A DNA stretch of 6,915 bases from Rickettsia endosymbiont of Diachasma alloeum (GCA_020404485.1 DYDT01000135.1:1-6915), one strand, 5' to 3'; shown: positions 1-6,075, counted from the first letter of the stretch. Translations and numbers: made by a program. The notes: a model not told the origin generated them from the letters alone.

Positions 1-170
1 AATACTTTATTAAAATTTTCGATGTATTTTAATAAATAATTATTAATGTGTCAATAGTTTATTAACTATTTGCGTTAAGGTAAATATAAGGTGAGTTAAT
101 TTTTAAGTTGAATTTGAAACTTAACTTAATATTGTTTTTAGGAGCGATATAAGAGAGGTAATAATACTAA
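1..170. other. Non-coding left end, downstream of rsmD
   Basis: No frame stays open across this stretch on either strand, and no RNA gene is recognisable. It holds a strong minus-strand promoter-like pair at 26-54 and a weak AT-only inverted repeat (TTAAGTT at 103-109, AACTTAA at 118-124, 8-base loop). That repeat has no T-run on the side that would serve rsmD as a terminator. I see nothing else in it. Confidence 0.6.
26..54 (-). promoter_or_regulatory. Sigma70-type promoter pointing out of the left edge
   Basis: On the minus strand there is a perfect -35 box TTGACA (49-54), then exactly 17 bases, then TAAAAT (26-31), a five-of-six match to the -10 consensus. Transcription would start around position 19 and leave the window. 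This suggests a minus-strand gene just beyond base 1. The prediction rests on consensus and spacing only, and AT-rich DNA produces chance -10 boxes, but an exact TTGACA at 17 bases is much less common. Confidence 0.5.
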
Positions 171-749
171 TCAAGAAACTAGATGATGGATATATTTCAA
201 AACCAATAATTTAGTATTGCCATATAGTTTTTCACGCAATATTTCAACATTTCCGTCTAAAACATAATCATCTGTTTTAGCCATTTCTATGACTATTATA
301 GCATTTACATTAAGCCAGTTATTTTTTATAAGCAGCTTTATTACTTTCGGCACTATCTTATTATGATAAGGGGGATCAACGAAGATGAGATCGAAAGCTG
401 TATTTGCTTTTGGCAAATTTAGGACGTTAATATTGACGAAATTAACTTTGTCATGAATATTTAAGGTTTTAGCAAATTCTTCTGCTATTTTTAATGAAAA
501 TGCATCAATATCAATTAAAGTAGCAAAATCTGCTCCCCTTGATAGACTCTCAAAAGCAAGGCTACCGCTACCGGCAAATAAATCCAGCACCTTAATATTT
601 TCATTAAATAATTTATTACCTATAAACTCACCGGAAGTTAATATGCTAAATATTGCTTCCTTGAGTTTACCGGTAGAGGGACGGTATTTTATATTTTTAG
701 CAATAGGTATTTTCTGATTTTGAAATTTACCTGATATTATTTTTAACAC
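171..749 (-). CDS. rsmD: 16S rRNA (guanine(966)-N(2))-methyltransferase RsmD
   Basis: This SAM-dependent enzyme methylates N2 of G966 (E. coli numbering) in 16S rRNA during 30S assembly in the cytoplasm. Seen here: the N-terminal MLKIISGKF that matches the family's usual M-R-I-I-x-G-K opening; the RPSTGKLKEAIFSIL segment at residues 23-37 (usually RPT-x-R-x-REALF); SAM-binding motif I DLFAGSGSLAFE at 56-67; and the catalytic DPPY tetrad at 125-128. The length of 192 residues is normal. The start codon is GTG, supported by the family-typical N-terminus. The gene overlaps the stop codon of the upstream rluB-like gene by 7 bases (GTGTTAA), with no clear Shine-Dalgarno sequence, so translation is probably coupled to that gene. 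It is the last gene of the minus-strand cluster seen here. Confidence 0.93.
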   Translation of the reverse strand: MLKIISGKFQNQKIPIAKNIKYRPSTGKLKEAIFSILTSGEFIGNKLFNENIKVLDLFAGSGSLAFESLSRGADFATLIDIDAFSLKIAEEFAKTLNIHDKVNFVNINVLNLPKANTAFDLIFVDPPYHNKIVPKVIKLLIKNNWLNVNAIIVIEMAKTDDYVLDGNVEILREKLYGNTKLLVLKYIHHLVS

Positions 750-1432
750 TTATATAATTTTTTAGTTACTTCTCGATATTCACTCGGCTTAAGATTATCT
801 AGTTTAAAATCACCATACTCAGTTCTAATCAGCTTATTAACTTTTAATCCAAAATGCTCGAATATTCTTCTAATTTCCCGATTTTTGCCTTCAAATAAGA
901 CTACCTCAAACCAAGCATTACTAGAGCTCTTTTTAATCAACTTTATTGATTGCGGATTATAAAATATTCCGTCAATTTCTAAGTTTTTATAATTACTTTT
1001 TAATAGAGGATCAGGATTTCCATAAGCTCTAACATGATATACTCGTTTTAACTTGCTTGAGGGTAACTCAAACTGCCGAGCTAAATCGCCATTATTGGTT
1101 AGTAATAATACACCCTCGCTATTTAGATCTAACCTACCTATCGAGATGACACGCGGTAACCCAGTTAATTGTTCGAATACAGTTTTACGAGATAGTGGAT
1201 CTTTATGAGTAGTAATTAAACCAACAGGCTTGTAGTAAATCCATAGCCTTGATTTTTGAGAAGAGGTAATTAATGAACCTGATACCTCAATTTGATTCTC
1301 AATATTAACATTTGTAGCGGGCGACGTAACTGTAATGCCGTCTACTTTTACTTGTCCGTCAAGAATTAATTTTTCAGCGTCTCGCCTAGAACAAACACCT
1401 GCATTACGAATTAATTTGGCTAACCTTTGCAC
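743..1432 (-). CDS. rluB: RluB/RsuA-family rRNA pseudouridine synthase
   Basis: It converts a specific uridine of rRNA to pseudouridine; the RluB subgroup targets U2605 of 23S rRNA in E. coli. An N-terminal S4 RNA-binding domain is visible (residues 1 to about 50, MQRLAKLIRNAGVCSRRDAE). The catalytic domain follows, with GRLDLNSEGVLLLT at 99-112, where Asp102 is the expected nucleophile. Near the C-terminus is the family signature GKNREIRRIFEHFGL at 182-196. The length of 229 residues fits a compact RluB without the long basic tail of enterobacteria. The start is GTG: an in-frame TAA lies two codons upstream, and the N-terminus fits the family. The close relatives RsuA and RluE cannot be fully excluded from motifs, but the S4 domain argues against RluE. 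The gene overlaps rsmD by 7 bases, so two rRNA-modification genes are paired. Confidence 0.88.
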   Translation of the reverse strand: MQRLAKLIRNAGVCSRRDAEKLILDGQVKVDGITVTSPATNVNIENQIEVSGSLITSSQKSRLWIYYKPVGLITTHKDPLSRKTVFEQLTGLPRVISIGRLDLNSEGVLLLTNNGDLARQFELPSSKLKRVYHVRAYGNPDPLLKSNYKNLEIDGIFYNPQSIKLIKKSSSNAWFEVVLFEGKNREIRRIFEHFGLKVNKLIRTEYGDFKLDNLKPSEYREVTKKLYKC

Positions 1433-1495
1433 TTTATTATTTTTTTATGCTGAATTTAGTTTGGCTCATGATTTTGCTGCCACGCAACAAATAAT

Positions 1496-2182
1496 CTAAT
1501 TTACGGCTAGCTTATATTTTAAATTAACCAGTTTTATATGACAGTTAATACTACATTTATTGTTTGCTACCTTAGTGGAAGAAGGGTTTTTAGAGCTTTT
1601 AGCCAAGGTTTTATTAGAAGGTTTATTTACTTTAATATTTTTCAAAAACTTTTCTGTTTCAGCATGTAAATATTCTATTTTTACTTTAGCTAAACCTTGC
1701 TTTTTAAAGGCTAAAACTTCTGCTGCTTTTGCGGATACATCTATTATACGATTTGGCTTAAAAGGTCCACGATCATTAACCATTAAAATTACTGATTTAT
1801 TGTTAGCTTTGTTAGTTACTTTAACTAAACATGGAAGAGGAAGAGTTTTATGAGCAGCTGTTAATAAATTTTTATTAAACATATCCCCATTAGCGGTTTT
1901 TTTACCATGGAATTTGTCGCCATCTCCACCGTACCAAGAAGCGTAGCCTGTTTCAGTAAAGCTTTTTGGAGCATTAGGCTTATAAGTTTTACCCTTTATT
2001 TTATATTGGTTACCAACCTTATAATATCCCTTATATACTAAATTATGAGGATCGTCTTTTGAGAGTTCTTTATGTGAATGCTTACGAGAACATGGTAGCT
2101 TTTTTGAATTATTACAACCACTTAAGAAAAAACAATAAAAGATTAATAAAATTAGTAAACCATACTTACGATTCATCATCAC
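1496..2182 (-). CDS. rlpA: RlpA-like septal-ring lipoprotein (double-psi beta-barrel)
   Basis: RlpA proteins are outer-membrane lipoproteins that bind or cleave glycan strands lacking stem peptides at the division site. The N-terminus has a hydrophobic signal (residues 7-22) ending in the lipobox LSGC, with Cys23 as the lipidated residue. The double-psi beta-barrel spans about 75-172 and contains GYASWYG (79-85), [13 protein letters not shown] (91-103), LTAAHKTLP (107-115) and the catalytic-type VNDRGPF (135-141), including Asp137, then RIIDVS. The C-terminal 50 residues are Lys/Ser/Asn-rich and show no SPOR domain, unlike E. coli RlpA. The upstream BON gene overlaps: its stop codon lies inside this gene's first codons. 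The longest frame starts at GTG 2182, but the ATG at 2179 or 2176 is equally plausible. No clear Shine-Dalgarno sequence is visible, so translational coupling is likely. Confidence 0.9.
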   Translation of the reverse strand: MMMNRKYGLLILLIFYCFFLSGCNNSKKLPCSRKHSHKELSKDDPHNLVYKGYYKVGNQYKIKGKTYKPNAPKSFTETGYASWYGGDGDKFHGKKTANGDMFNKNLLTAAHKTLPLPCLVKVTNKANNKSVILMVNDRGPFKPNRIIDVSAKAAEVLAFKKQGLAKVKIEYLHAETEKFLKNIKVNKPSNKTLAKSSKNPSSTKVANNKCSINCHIKLVNLKYKLAVN

Positions 2183-2780
2183 TATCAGTATTACTATTTA
2201 AATTATCTGCTATTTTAGCATAACACACAACTTTTTCAACACCTTTTATTTTTGATGCAAGATCAGCAAAGTTTTCTAGCTCTTCTTCTGACCTTGCAAC
2301 ACCAAATAAATAAACCACGTTATCTACTGTTAAAACGGTATAATTAGCAAATTTAATATCCTTTCTGACTAGATTCTTAGCTTTAATCTGTGCTGATATC
2401 ATACTATCTCTAGTATATTGTGCTAAGTCGAAGTGATTACTATTTTTACTTACCTTTAACTCATTAATTACTTCAGTTACGCCTTTTTGATTCCAAGCAA
2501 TCTCTACTGCTTTTAACGCATCTGCCTCTTTCTGAATATTTCCTGTTAACAGTACTCTACCTTCAGACACTTCAACTTTGATTTTAGCACCTAACTCTTT
2601 AAAATTATTTTTTACTAGACCAGCTTTAATACCAGCTGAAATTCTTGAATCATTTAATGTTCCAGATATTGGCTGATCTTTTGAAGCAACAATACCAGTA
2701 GTAGTTGCTGCGGTAAAGATAGCAGGCAGACAGCCTGAAAGATTAAAGGCTAGAGCTATGAAAACTAAAATTCTTAACAT
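2166..2780 (-). CDS. Two-BON-domain lipoprotein (DolP/OsmY-like)
   Basis: BON domains are small alpha/beta modules found in periplasmic and outer-membrane proteins that bind phospholipid; DolP (YraP) supports envelope integrity at the division site. The 204-residue product begins with a short hydrophobic signal and the lipobox LSGC, lipidated Cys17, so it is probably an outer-membrane lipoprotein. Two consecutive BON domains follow, at about residues 37-110 and 115-195, each with the pattern of an initial helix, a V-L-T-G or V-Y-L-F-G strand, and a final G-V-x-x-V segment. The tail is acidic and Ser-rich. I chose the ATG at 2780, not the GTG at 2900: the longer frame adds 40 residues encoded by a palindromic repeat and would bury the signal peptide inside the protein. 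The gene overlaps rlpA and is separated from the septation gene by that repeat. Confidence 0.87.
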   Translation of the reverse strand: MLRILVFIALAFNLSGCLPAIFTAATTTGIVASKDQPISGTLNDSRISAGIKAGLVKNNFKELGAKIKVEVSEGRVLLTGNIQKEADALKAVEIAWNQKGVTEVINELKVSKNSNHFDLAQYTRDSMISAQIKAKNLVRKDIKFANYTVLTVDNVVYLFGVARSEEELENFADLASKIKGVEKVVCYAKIADNLNSNTDSDDES

Positions 2781-2797
2781 AGTATTATTAATAAATG

Positions 2798-2941
2798 AAA
2801 AGTTGGTAGACAAGTATACCTTTAATACTTCAAGATTTGGCAAGCCAAATTTCGGGATTCGTCTTTGCTCACGTAGTTTATCTACGTTCCGCAGACTCAC
2901 CGCTTATTTGACTTACCAACTTTTGAAGTATTTGCGGTATA
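2798..2941. repeat. Rickettsia-type palindromic element
   Basis: This 144-base block is unusually rich in inverted repeats and more GC-rich than its surroundings. Two pairs of arms enclose it: an 11-bp perfect pair (2798-2808 with 2914-2924) and a 19-bp pair with 16 matches (2815-2833 with 2923-2941). Inside are two perfect hairpins: ATTTGGC/GCCAAAT (2835-2841, 2844-2850, two-base loop) and ACGTAG/CTACGT (2871-2876, 2882-2887, five-base loop). Size, compound palindrome and the ability to be read through in frame match the RPE families described in Rickettsia. I cannot assign the family number without a search. It fills almost all of the space between the septation gene and the BON gene. Confidence 0.82.
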
Positions 2942-2946
2942 TATAA

Positions 2947-3489
2947 CTATATTTTACTATCGGGTAACTTATTTTTCAATAGTAGAGGCAATTGAAGTAG
3001 AATGAATACAAAAGTAATCGGCACTACGCCGAATACTTTAAACTTAACCCATGTTTCATCTGAGAAATTACGCCAAACTATTTCGTTAACTATAGCCATG
3101 AAAAAGAAAAAAGTTGCTGTTCTATAGCTTAAAGTTATCCAGCTTTCTTCTTTAAGGCGTATTATGCTTTCTAAAGCATATTTAATAAAAGGATTTTTCT
3201 TTATACCGCTTGTAAGGAAAATTATTCCAAAAATAACATATAATATAGTCGGTTTGATTTTTATATACATTGAATCGCCACTAATTAAAGTTATAATACC
3301 CGAAACAAGTAATACAGCTGTAGAAATAATGGCAAGCTGCGACACTTTTTTATCTATAATATAACAAAGGGTAATACAAATAACAGAAGTAATAAGCATA
3401 TAAAGGGTAGCACTTTGTATACCGCCATCATAAAAAAATCCTGCAAAGAATGCTACTACTGGACCAATGTCTGATAAAAGTTTAAACAT
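2947..3489 (-). CDS. yciB: YciB/IspZ-family inner-membrane septation protein
   Basis: This is a polytopic inner-membrane protein of the family that includes E. coli YciB and Shigella IspZ, linked to cell envelope synthesis and septation; the biochemical activity is not established. The 180-residue length is typical. Family hallmarks are visible: the N-terminal LLSDIGPVVAFFAGFF (residues 4-19), KPTILYVIFGIIF in the middle (80-92), and ITLSYRTATFFFFMAIVNEIVWRNFSDETWVKFKVFG spread over about 118-154, where the N-E-x-x-W-R and W-V-x-F-K elements are diagnostic. Five or so membrane helices can be drawn, consistent with the family. It starts with ATG 13 bases after the permease stop codon, with only a weak purine-rich ribosome site, so it is probably in the same transcript. 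A palindromic repeat begins right after its stop. Confidence 0.92.
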   Translation of the reverse strand: MFKLLSDIGPVVAFFAGFFYDGGIQSATLYMLITSVICITLCYIIDKKVSQLAIISTAVLLVSGIITLISGDSMYIKIKPTILYVIFGIIFLTSGIKKNPFIKYALESIIRLKEESWITLSYRTATFFFFMAIVNEIVWRNFSDETWVKFKVFGVVPITFVFILLQLPLLLKNKLPDSKI

Positions 3490-3502
3490 ATTTTGATATT
3501 TC

Positions 3503-4360
3503 TTAACTTATTTGTTGTGTATTTTCTTTTGGTAATGGTGCTAAGGTATTTTTAGAGTACCTTAGTCGCACTTGTATAAAAATATTTATTAATAATATAG
3601 TGGTAAAGTAAGCAAGTACTTGTAAACCATTAGGTCTTGCAATATAACCAGTAACAATATGTAAAATTTTGCCTGTCATACTTCTATCTGCTACTAACCA
3701 AGAGCTATCCCAAACTTGATCCGATAAGAACATAACTAAACCAGATGAGGTTAAAATTCCTGCCGCACTCGCTGCAAAACCACCTGCGATCAACATTAAC
3801 AATATAGTAGAAATTTTAAAAATATATTTTTGATTAGCTATTTTAATTAAACCAAAATATATTATTAGACCGAGTAGAAAGCCGCTTGTAGCACCTATGA
3901 TTAAGCCTTGTATATAGTTACTACTTGTTATAGTTTCAACTGAAGAAATACTATATACCAAAATAATAATTTCTGCACCTTCTCGCAATATAGTGCTAGC
4001 AACTAAAAAAACCAACATTAAATAGCTGGAATTACCTTCATGAATTTTTGTTGAGATATTATTTATATGTTGTTTAACTTTTGTTCCATAGCCTTGCATC
4101 CATATTATTGTCCAGCTAAGTAAAATAGTAATTAATATCATAATTCCGGAGTCGAATATTTCATCCCCCATGCCGCCGAAAGATAAAGATAACTTACGAG
4201 TAAAAAAAGCAAAAATTGAAGCGGATACTACCCCGAGCATTCCACCAGCAATAATATAAATACGTGATTTTTCTATATGCTTTGTTACTGCAAGTATTAT
4301 ACCAACTAACAAAGATATTTCTAAACATTCACGAAATACTATTAAAGCAATTTTAAACAT
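3503..4360 (-). CDS. FTR1/EfeU-family high-affinity iron permease
   Basis: FTR1 permeases move iron across the inner membrane, usually together with a periplasmic or extracellular metal-oxidising or metal-binding partner. The protein has 285 residues, about seven hydrophobic helices, and the two conserved R-E-x-x-E signatures that bind iron: RECLE at residues 10-14 in the first helix and REGAE at 126-130 in the fourth. Both keep the essential Arg and Glu residues, although neither is the exact REGLE consensus. A GFAASAAG stretch and a W-D-S-S-W-L motif near the last helices also fit bacterial EfeU. It begins 8 bases after the cupredoxin gene; an AAGGA sequence inside that gene's 3' end could serve as its ribosome site. 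The pairing implies a two-component iron uptake module. No EfeB peroxidase or EfeO M75 domain is encoded in the window. Confidence 0.93.
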   Translation of the reverse strand: MFKIALIVFRECLEISLLVGIILAVTKHIEKSRIYIIAGGMLGVVSASIFAFFTRKLSLSFGGMGDEIFDSGIMILITILLSWTIIWMQGYGTKVKQHINNISTKIHEGNSSYLMLVFLVASTILREGAEIIILVYSISSVETITSSNYIQGLIIGATSGFLLGLIIYFGLIKIANQKYIFKISTILLMLIAGGFAASAAGILTSSGLVMFLSDQVWDSSWLVADRSMTGKILHIVTGYIARPNGLQVLAYFTTILLINIFIQVRLRYSKNTLAPLPKENTQQIS

Positions 4361-4368
4361 ATTTTTAC

Positions 4369-4752
4369 TTAATCCTTAACAATTAAAAACCCTTGTGCTG
4401 TATCTTGGTGAAAATCTCCAAAAAAATCATATTTTCCTGGCTTTAAAGGAGCAAGTATAATTTTTATAGAATCATGTGGCATCACGATTTTTTCTCGATG
4501 TAAATCATGACTTTCAAATTCTTCTACAGTATCATCTTCATTATGAATAATTAGCTTTATTTTAGTAGATTTTGGCACTTCTACTATGTTTGGAACAAAT
4601 TTATGATCCTTTATAACTATTTTTATTTCTAATATCTCATCATTATTATTAGAATTTTTATTTGCTGAAATAAAAAAAACCATTCCTGCTATTAATAAAA
4701 ATATTAAACTTGCCAATATAATAATATTTTTATTTTTTTGATTCGTTTGCAT
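4369..4752 (-). CDS. Membrane-anchored cupredoxin-domain protein (EfeO/P19-type partner)
   Basis: A hydrophobic segment at residues 9-29 anchors or exports the protein, leaving a single periplasmic cupredoxin-like domain at about 40-127. It shows the sequence typical of the EfeO-type cupredoxin family: EEFESHDLHREK at 77-88, and the C-terminal LKPGKYDFFGDFH-x-DTAQG region at 103-121. The whole protein has no cysteine, so it cannot be a classical type-1 blue copper protein; Glu, His and Met side chains (for example E77-E80, H82, H85, M91, H115) are the possible metal ligands. Its place immediately before the FTR1 permease suggests that it captures or prepares iron, possibly with copper, for import. 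The ATG is preceded at 6 bases by GGGAG, the best ribosome-binding site in the window, and the gene is first in its probable operon. Confidence 0.87.
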   Translation of the reverse strand: MQTNQKNKNIIILASLIFLLIAGMVFFISANKNSNNNDEILEIKIVIKDHKFVPNIVEVPKSTKIKLIIHNEDDTVEEFESHDLHREKIVMPHDSIKIILAPLKPGKYDFFGDFHQDTAQGFLIVKD

Positions 4753-4758
4753 ATTAAA

Positions 4759-4763
4759 CTCCC
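4759..4763 (-). promoter_or_regulatory. Ribosome-binding site of the cupredoxin gene
   Basis: On the minus strand GGGAG lies 6 bases before the ATG at 4752. It stands out because most other starts in the window lack a clear Shine-Dalgarno sequence, and it supports this ATG as the start. Confidence 0.6.
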
Positions 4764-4795
4764 AGCTTAAATAAAGTTTAAAACAAATTTTTGTT

Positions 4796-4825
4796 TATAA
4801 AATTTTTAACGTTCTCATATATCAA
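4796..4825 (-). promoter_or_regulatory. Candidate promoter of the cupredoxin-FTR1 operon
   Basis: In the 104-base gap upstream of the cupredoxin gene, the minus strand has TTGATA (4820-4825), an 18-base spacer and TTTATA (4796-4801). The leader would be about 35-40 bases. The -10 box is weak, and the AT-rich context makes chance matches likely. I saw no convincing Fur-type or iron-control-element palindrome here. Confidence 0.3.
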
Positions 4826-4856
4826 TTAAATTTTGTATCTTTAATGGTTGTAAAAT

Positions 4857-4973
4857 TCACCCTGCAAATTTTATTAAAGCTACAAGATATACAATTATTA
4901 TCATAATGACAAGCATAGATAATAAAATATAATTTTTTTGTTTCTTAATATCAGATATTTTACGTTGTTTCAT
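4857..4973 (-). CDS. 38-residue single-helix membrane protein, CoxF-like
   Basis: A short open frame with an ATG start encodes a basic N-terminus (MKQRKISDIKKQKN), one strongly hydrophobic helix (about residues 15-35) and the ending ALIKFAG. This layout, with the helix ending in V-x-L/I-x-K-x-G, resembles the small alphaproteobacterial CoxF proteins found in cytochrome c oxidase gene clusters (ctaB-coxF-ctaG), which are linked to oxidase assembly. No oxidase gene is visible here, so the assignment is by resemblance only. It begins 5 bases after the FKBP gene's stop codon, which supports co-transcription and a real gene. Positive charges before the helix predict a cytoplasmic N-terminus. Alternatively it is an unrelated small membrane protein or a chance frame; the spacing and composition argue against chance. 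Confidence 0.62.
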   Translation of the reverse strand: MKQRKISDIKKQKNYILLSMLVIMIIIVYLVALIKFAG

Positions 4974-4978
4974 ATTTA

Positions 4979-5962
4979 TTATTTAAAATCATTAATTTCA
5001 AGCATTAGATATTCATTTAAAGGTAATGATTCCTGTGAAATTATCTTATTTATATTAGAACCTAATGCCTTAAAAGTCTGTCCTTTAGCAATAACAGTTC
5101 TAGTACCTACTGGTACTTTACCTTGCAAAGCATAAGAAAAAATTAGAGGATAGGTAATATCACCAATTTTCATATCAACTTTTTGCCCCTTAGTTTTTGA
5201 GTCATATAACACTTCGCCATTTGCAAGGCGAGTCATCTTAGCATTAAAAGCTATTTTTTCACCGCATAATAAAGGAATACGATAAGCTATTTCATTATCA
5301 TAAATTTTAACTTCATTACTTTTAATAAAATTTTGTGGCAATATAGATTTAAGCATGACATTAACTCTATATGCACTATCGGCATTATCATTATTAGCAC
5401 CGACACTAGCAGCGTATTTAGCAGGAATAATAGCTTCTCTTGCTTGCCCTACATTCATCCCTACTATTACGTTATCAAGACCAGGCATTACAGCACCCGA
5501 ACCTATAGTAAAAGTTTTAGTATTTTCTGATATTAAATTATTACTCATATCCGATATTTGGTAAAATACTGTAACTACATGACCACAAGAAGCAGGTCCA
5601 ACATTACCAGTACCGATAGTATTAATTTTAAATAGAGAAGTTATTAAGTCTTTATGTACAGGAATGGTATAATCTTTAGTATCTATAGGTTTATTTAGCG
5701 GCTGCAAAATATTTTCAAAAAACGCTTTACCTTCCTCAGTTTTAAGAGCATTAATTACTATTTTGGAAATTGTTCGTTCAAATAAATTGCCATTTAAAGA
5801 GACAGGAGGGTCGTTATTAATACTAACTTGATTTTCGTCATTAGCAGAGTTATTTACGCGTGCTTGTTCTACAATCGTAGCATTATCATCAGAAGAGAGT
5901 TTTAACTTTGCTATATTATAAAGTACTAAAGCTACAATTATTAAAGATAGAAGTTTTTGCAT
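4979..5962 (-). CDS. Membrane-anchored periplasmic FKBP-type peptidyl-prolyl isomerase
   Basis: FKBP proteins catalyse cis-trans isomerisation of X-Pro bonds and act as folding helpers. The 327-residue protein has an N-terminal hydrophobic signal or anchor (residues 3-17) and a polar linker to about 110. An FKBP domain follows at about 118-208: [10 protein letters not shown] (129-138), [22 protein letters not shown] (spread over 151-172), [10 protein letters not shown] (175-184) and a final [10 protein letters not shown] (198-207). The usual Trp after the V-I-P-G element is replaced by Leu162, as in some divergent members, so activity is likely but not certain. Residues 216-325 look like a second, degenerate FKBP-like repeat. 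The gene starts at ATG 5962 without a clear ribosome site, about 25 bases after a good promoter's predicted start point. It leads a two-gene unit with the small membrane protein. Confidence 0.85.
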   Translation of the reverse strand: MQKLLSLIIVALVLYNIAKLKLSSDDNATIVEQARVNNSANDENQVSINNDPPVSLNGNLFERTISKIVINALKTEEGKAFFENILQPLNKPIDTKDYTIPVHKDLITSLFKINTIGTGNVGPASCGHVVTVFYQISDMSNNLISENTKTFTIGSGAVMPGLDNVIVGMNVGQAREAIIPAKYAASVGANNDNADSAYRVNVMLKSILPQNFIKSNEVKIYDNEIAYRIPLLCGEKIAFNAKMTRLANGEVLYDSKTKGQKVDMKIGDITYPLIFSYALQGKVPVGTRTVIAKGQTFKALGSNINKIISQESLPLNEYLMLEINDFK

Positions 5963-5992
5963 ATTAATAATATTAGTATTACAATTAAATTT

Positions 5993-6021
5993 ACTATAAC
6001 AATCAATTATTTAATAATCAA
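5993..6021 (-). promoter_or_regulatory. Promoter of the FKBP gene
   Basis: On the minus strand TTGATT (-35, 6016-6021) is followed by exactly 17 bases and TATAGT (-10, 5993-5998). A TG dinucleotide one base before the -10 box makes it an extended -10. The predicted start near 5986 gives a leader of about 25 bases before the FKBP ATG. The -35 box lies inside the left arm of a 12-bp inverted repeat. Confidence 0.55.
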
Positions 6022-6075
6022 ATGAGAATAAAAATAATTTGATTAATATGAATAATTGTTTTAATTTGATTATTA
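6012..6075. repeat. 12-bp perfect inverted repeat in the divergent promoter region
   Basis: The left arm TAATAATCAAAT (6012-6023) is the exact reverse complement of ATTTGATTATTA (6064-6075), 40 bases apart. A third, 9-base copy ATTTGATTA lies at 6037-6045. The left arm covers the FKBP -35 box and the right arm abuts the candidate -10 box of the plus-strand gene, so it could be an operator pair. All arms are AT-rich, so chance or an old repeat is possible. Confidence 0.45.

Noticed and set aside
103..124. TTAAGTT/AACTTAA inverted repeat downstream of rsmD as a terminator
   Set aside because: It is a weak AT-rich stem followed on the minus strand by A residues and not by a T-run.
1473..1491. 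Hairpin TTTGCTGC/GCAACAAA between rlpA and rluB as a terminator
   Set aside because: The stem has a wobble pair, a three-base loop, and no T-run on either side; rluB also lacks an obvious promoter of its own, so read-through is more likely.
1560..1853. Plus-strand 97-codon open frame opposite rlpA
   Set aside because: It is antisense to well-supported RlpA motifs and has no recognisable domain; the same applies to the other plus-strand frames at 2758-2946, 3164-3364, 4938-5135, 5333-5530 and 5355-5564.
2166..2900. BON protein starting at GTG 2900 (244 residues)
   Set aside because: The first 40 residues come from a palindromic repeat and would bury the lipoprotein signal; the ATG at 2780 gives a normal signal and lipobox.
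4782..4797. AAACAAA/TTTGTTT palindrome upstream of the cupredoxin gene as an iron-responsive operator
   Set aside because: It matches no Fur, RirA or Irr consensus that I know and is low-complexity A/T sequence that is common in this genome type.
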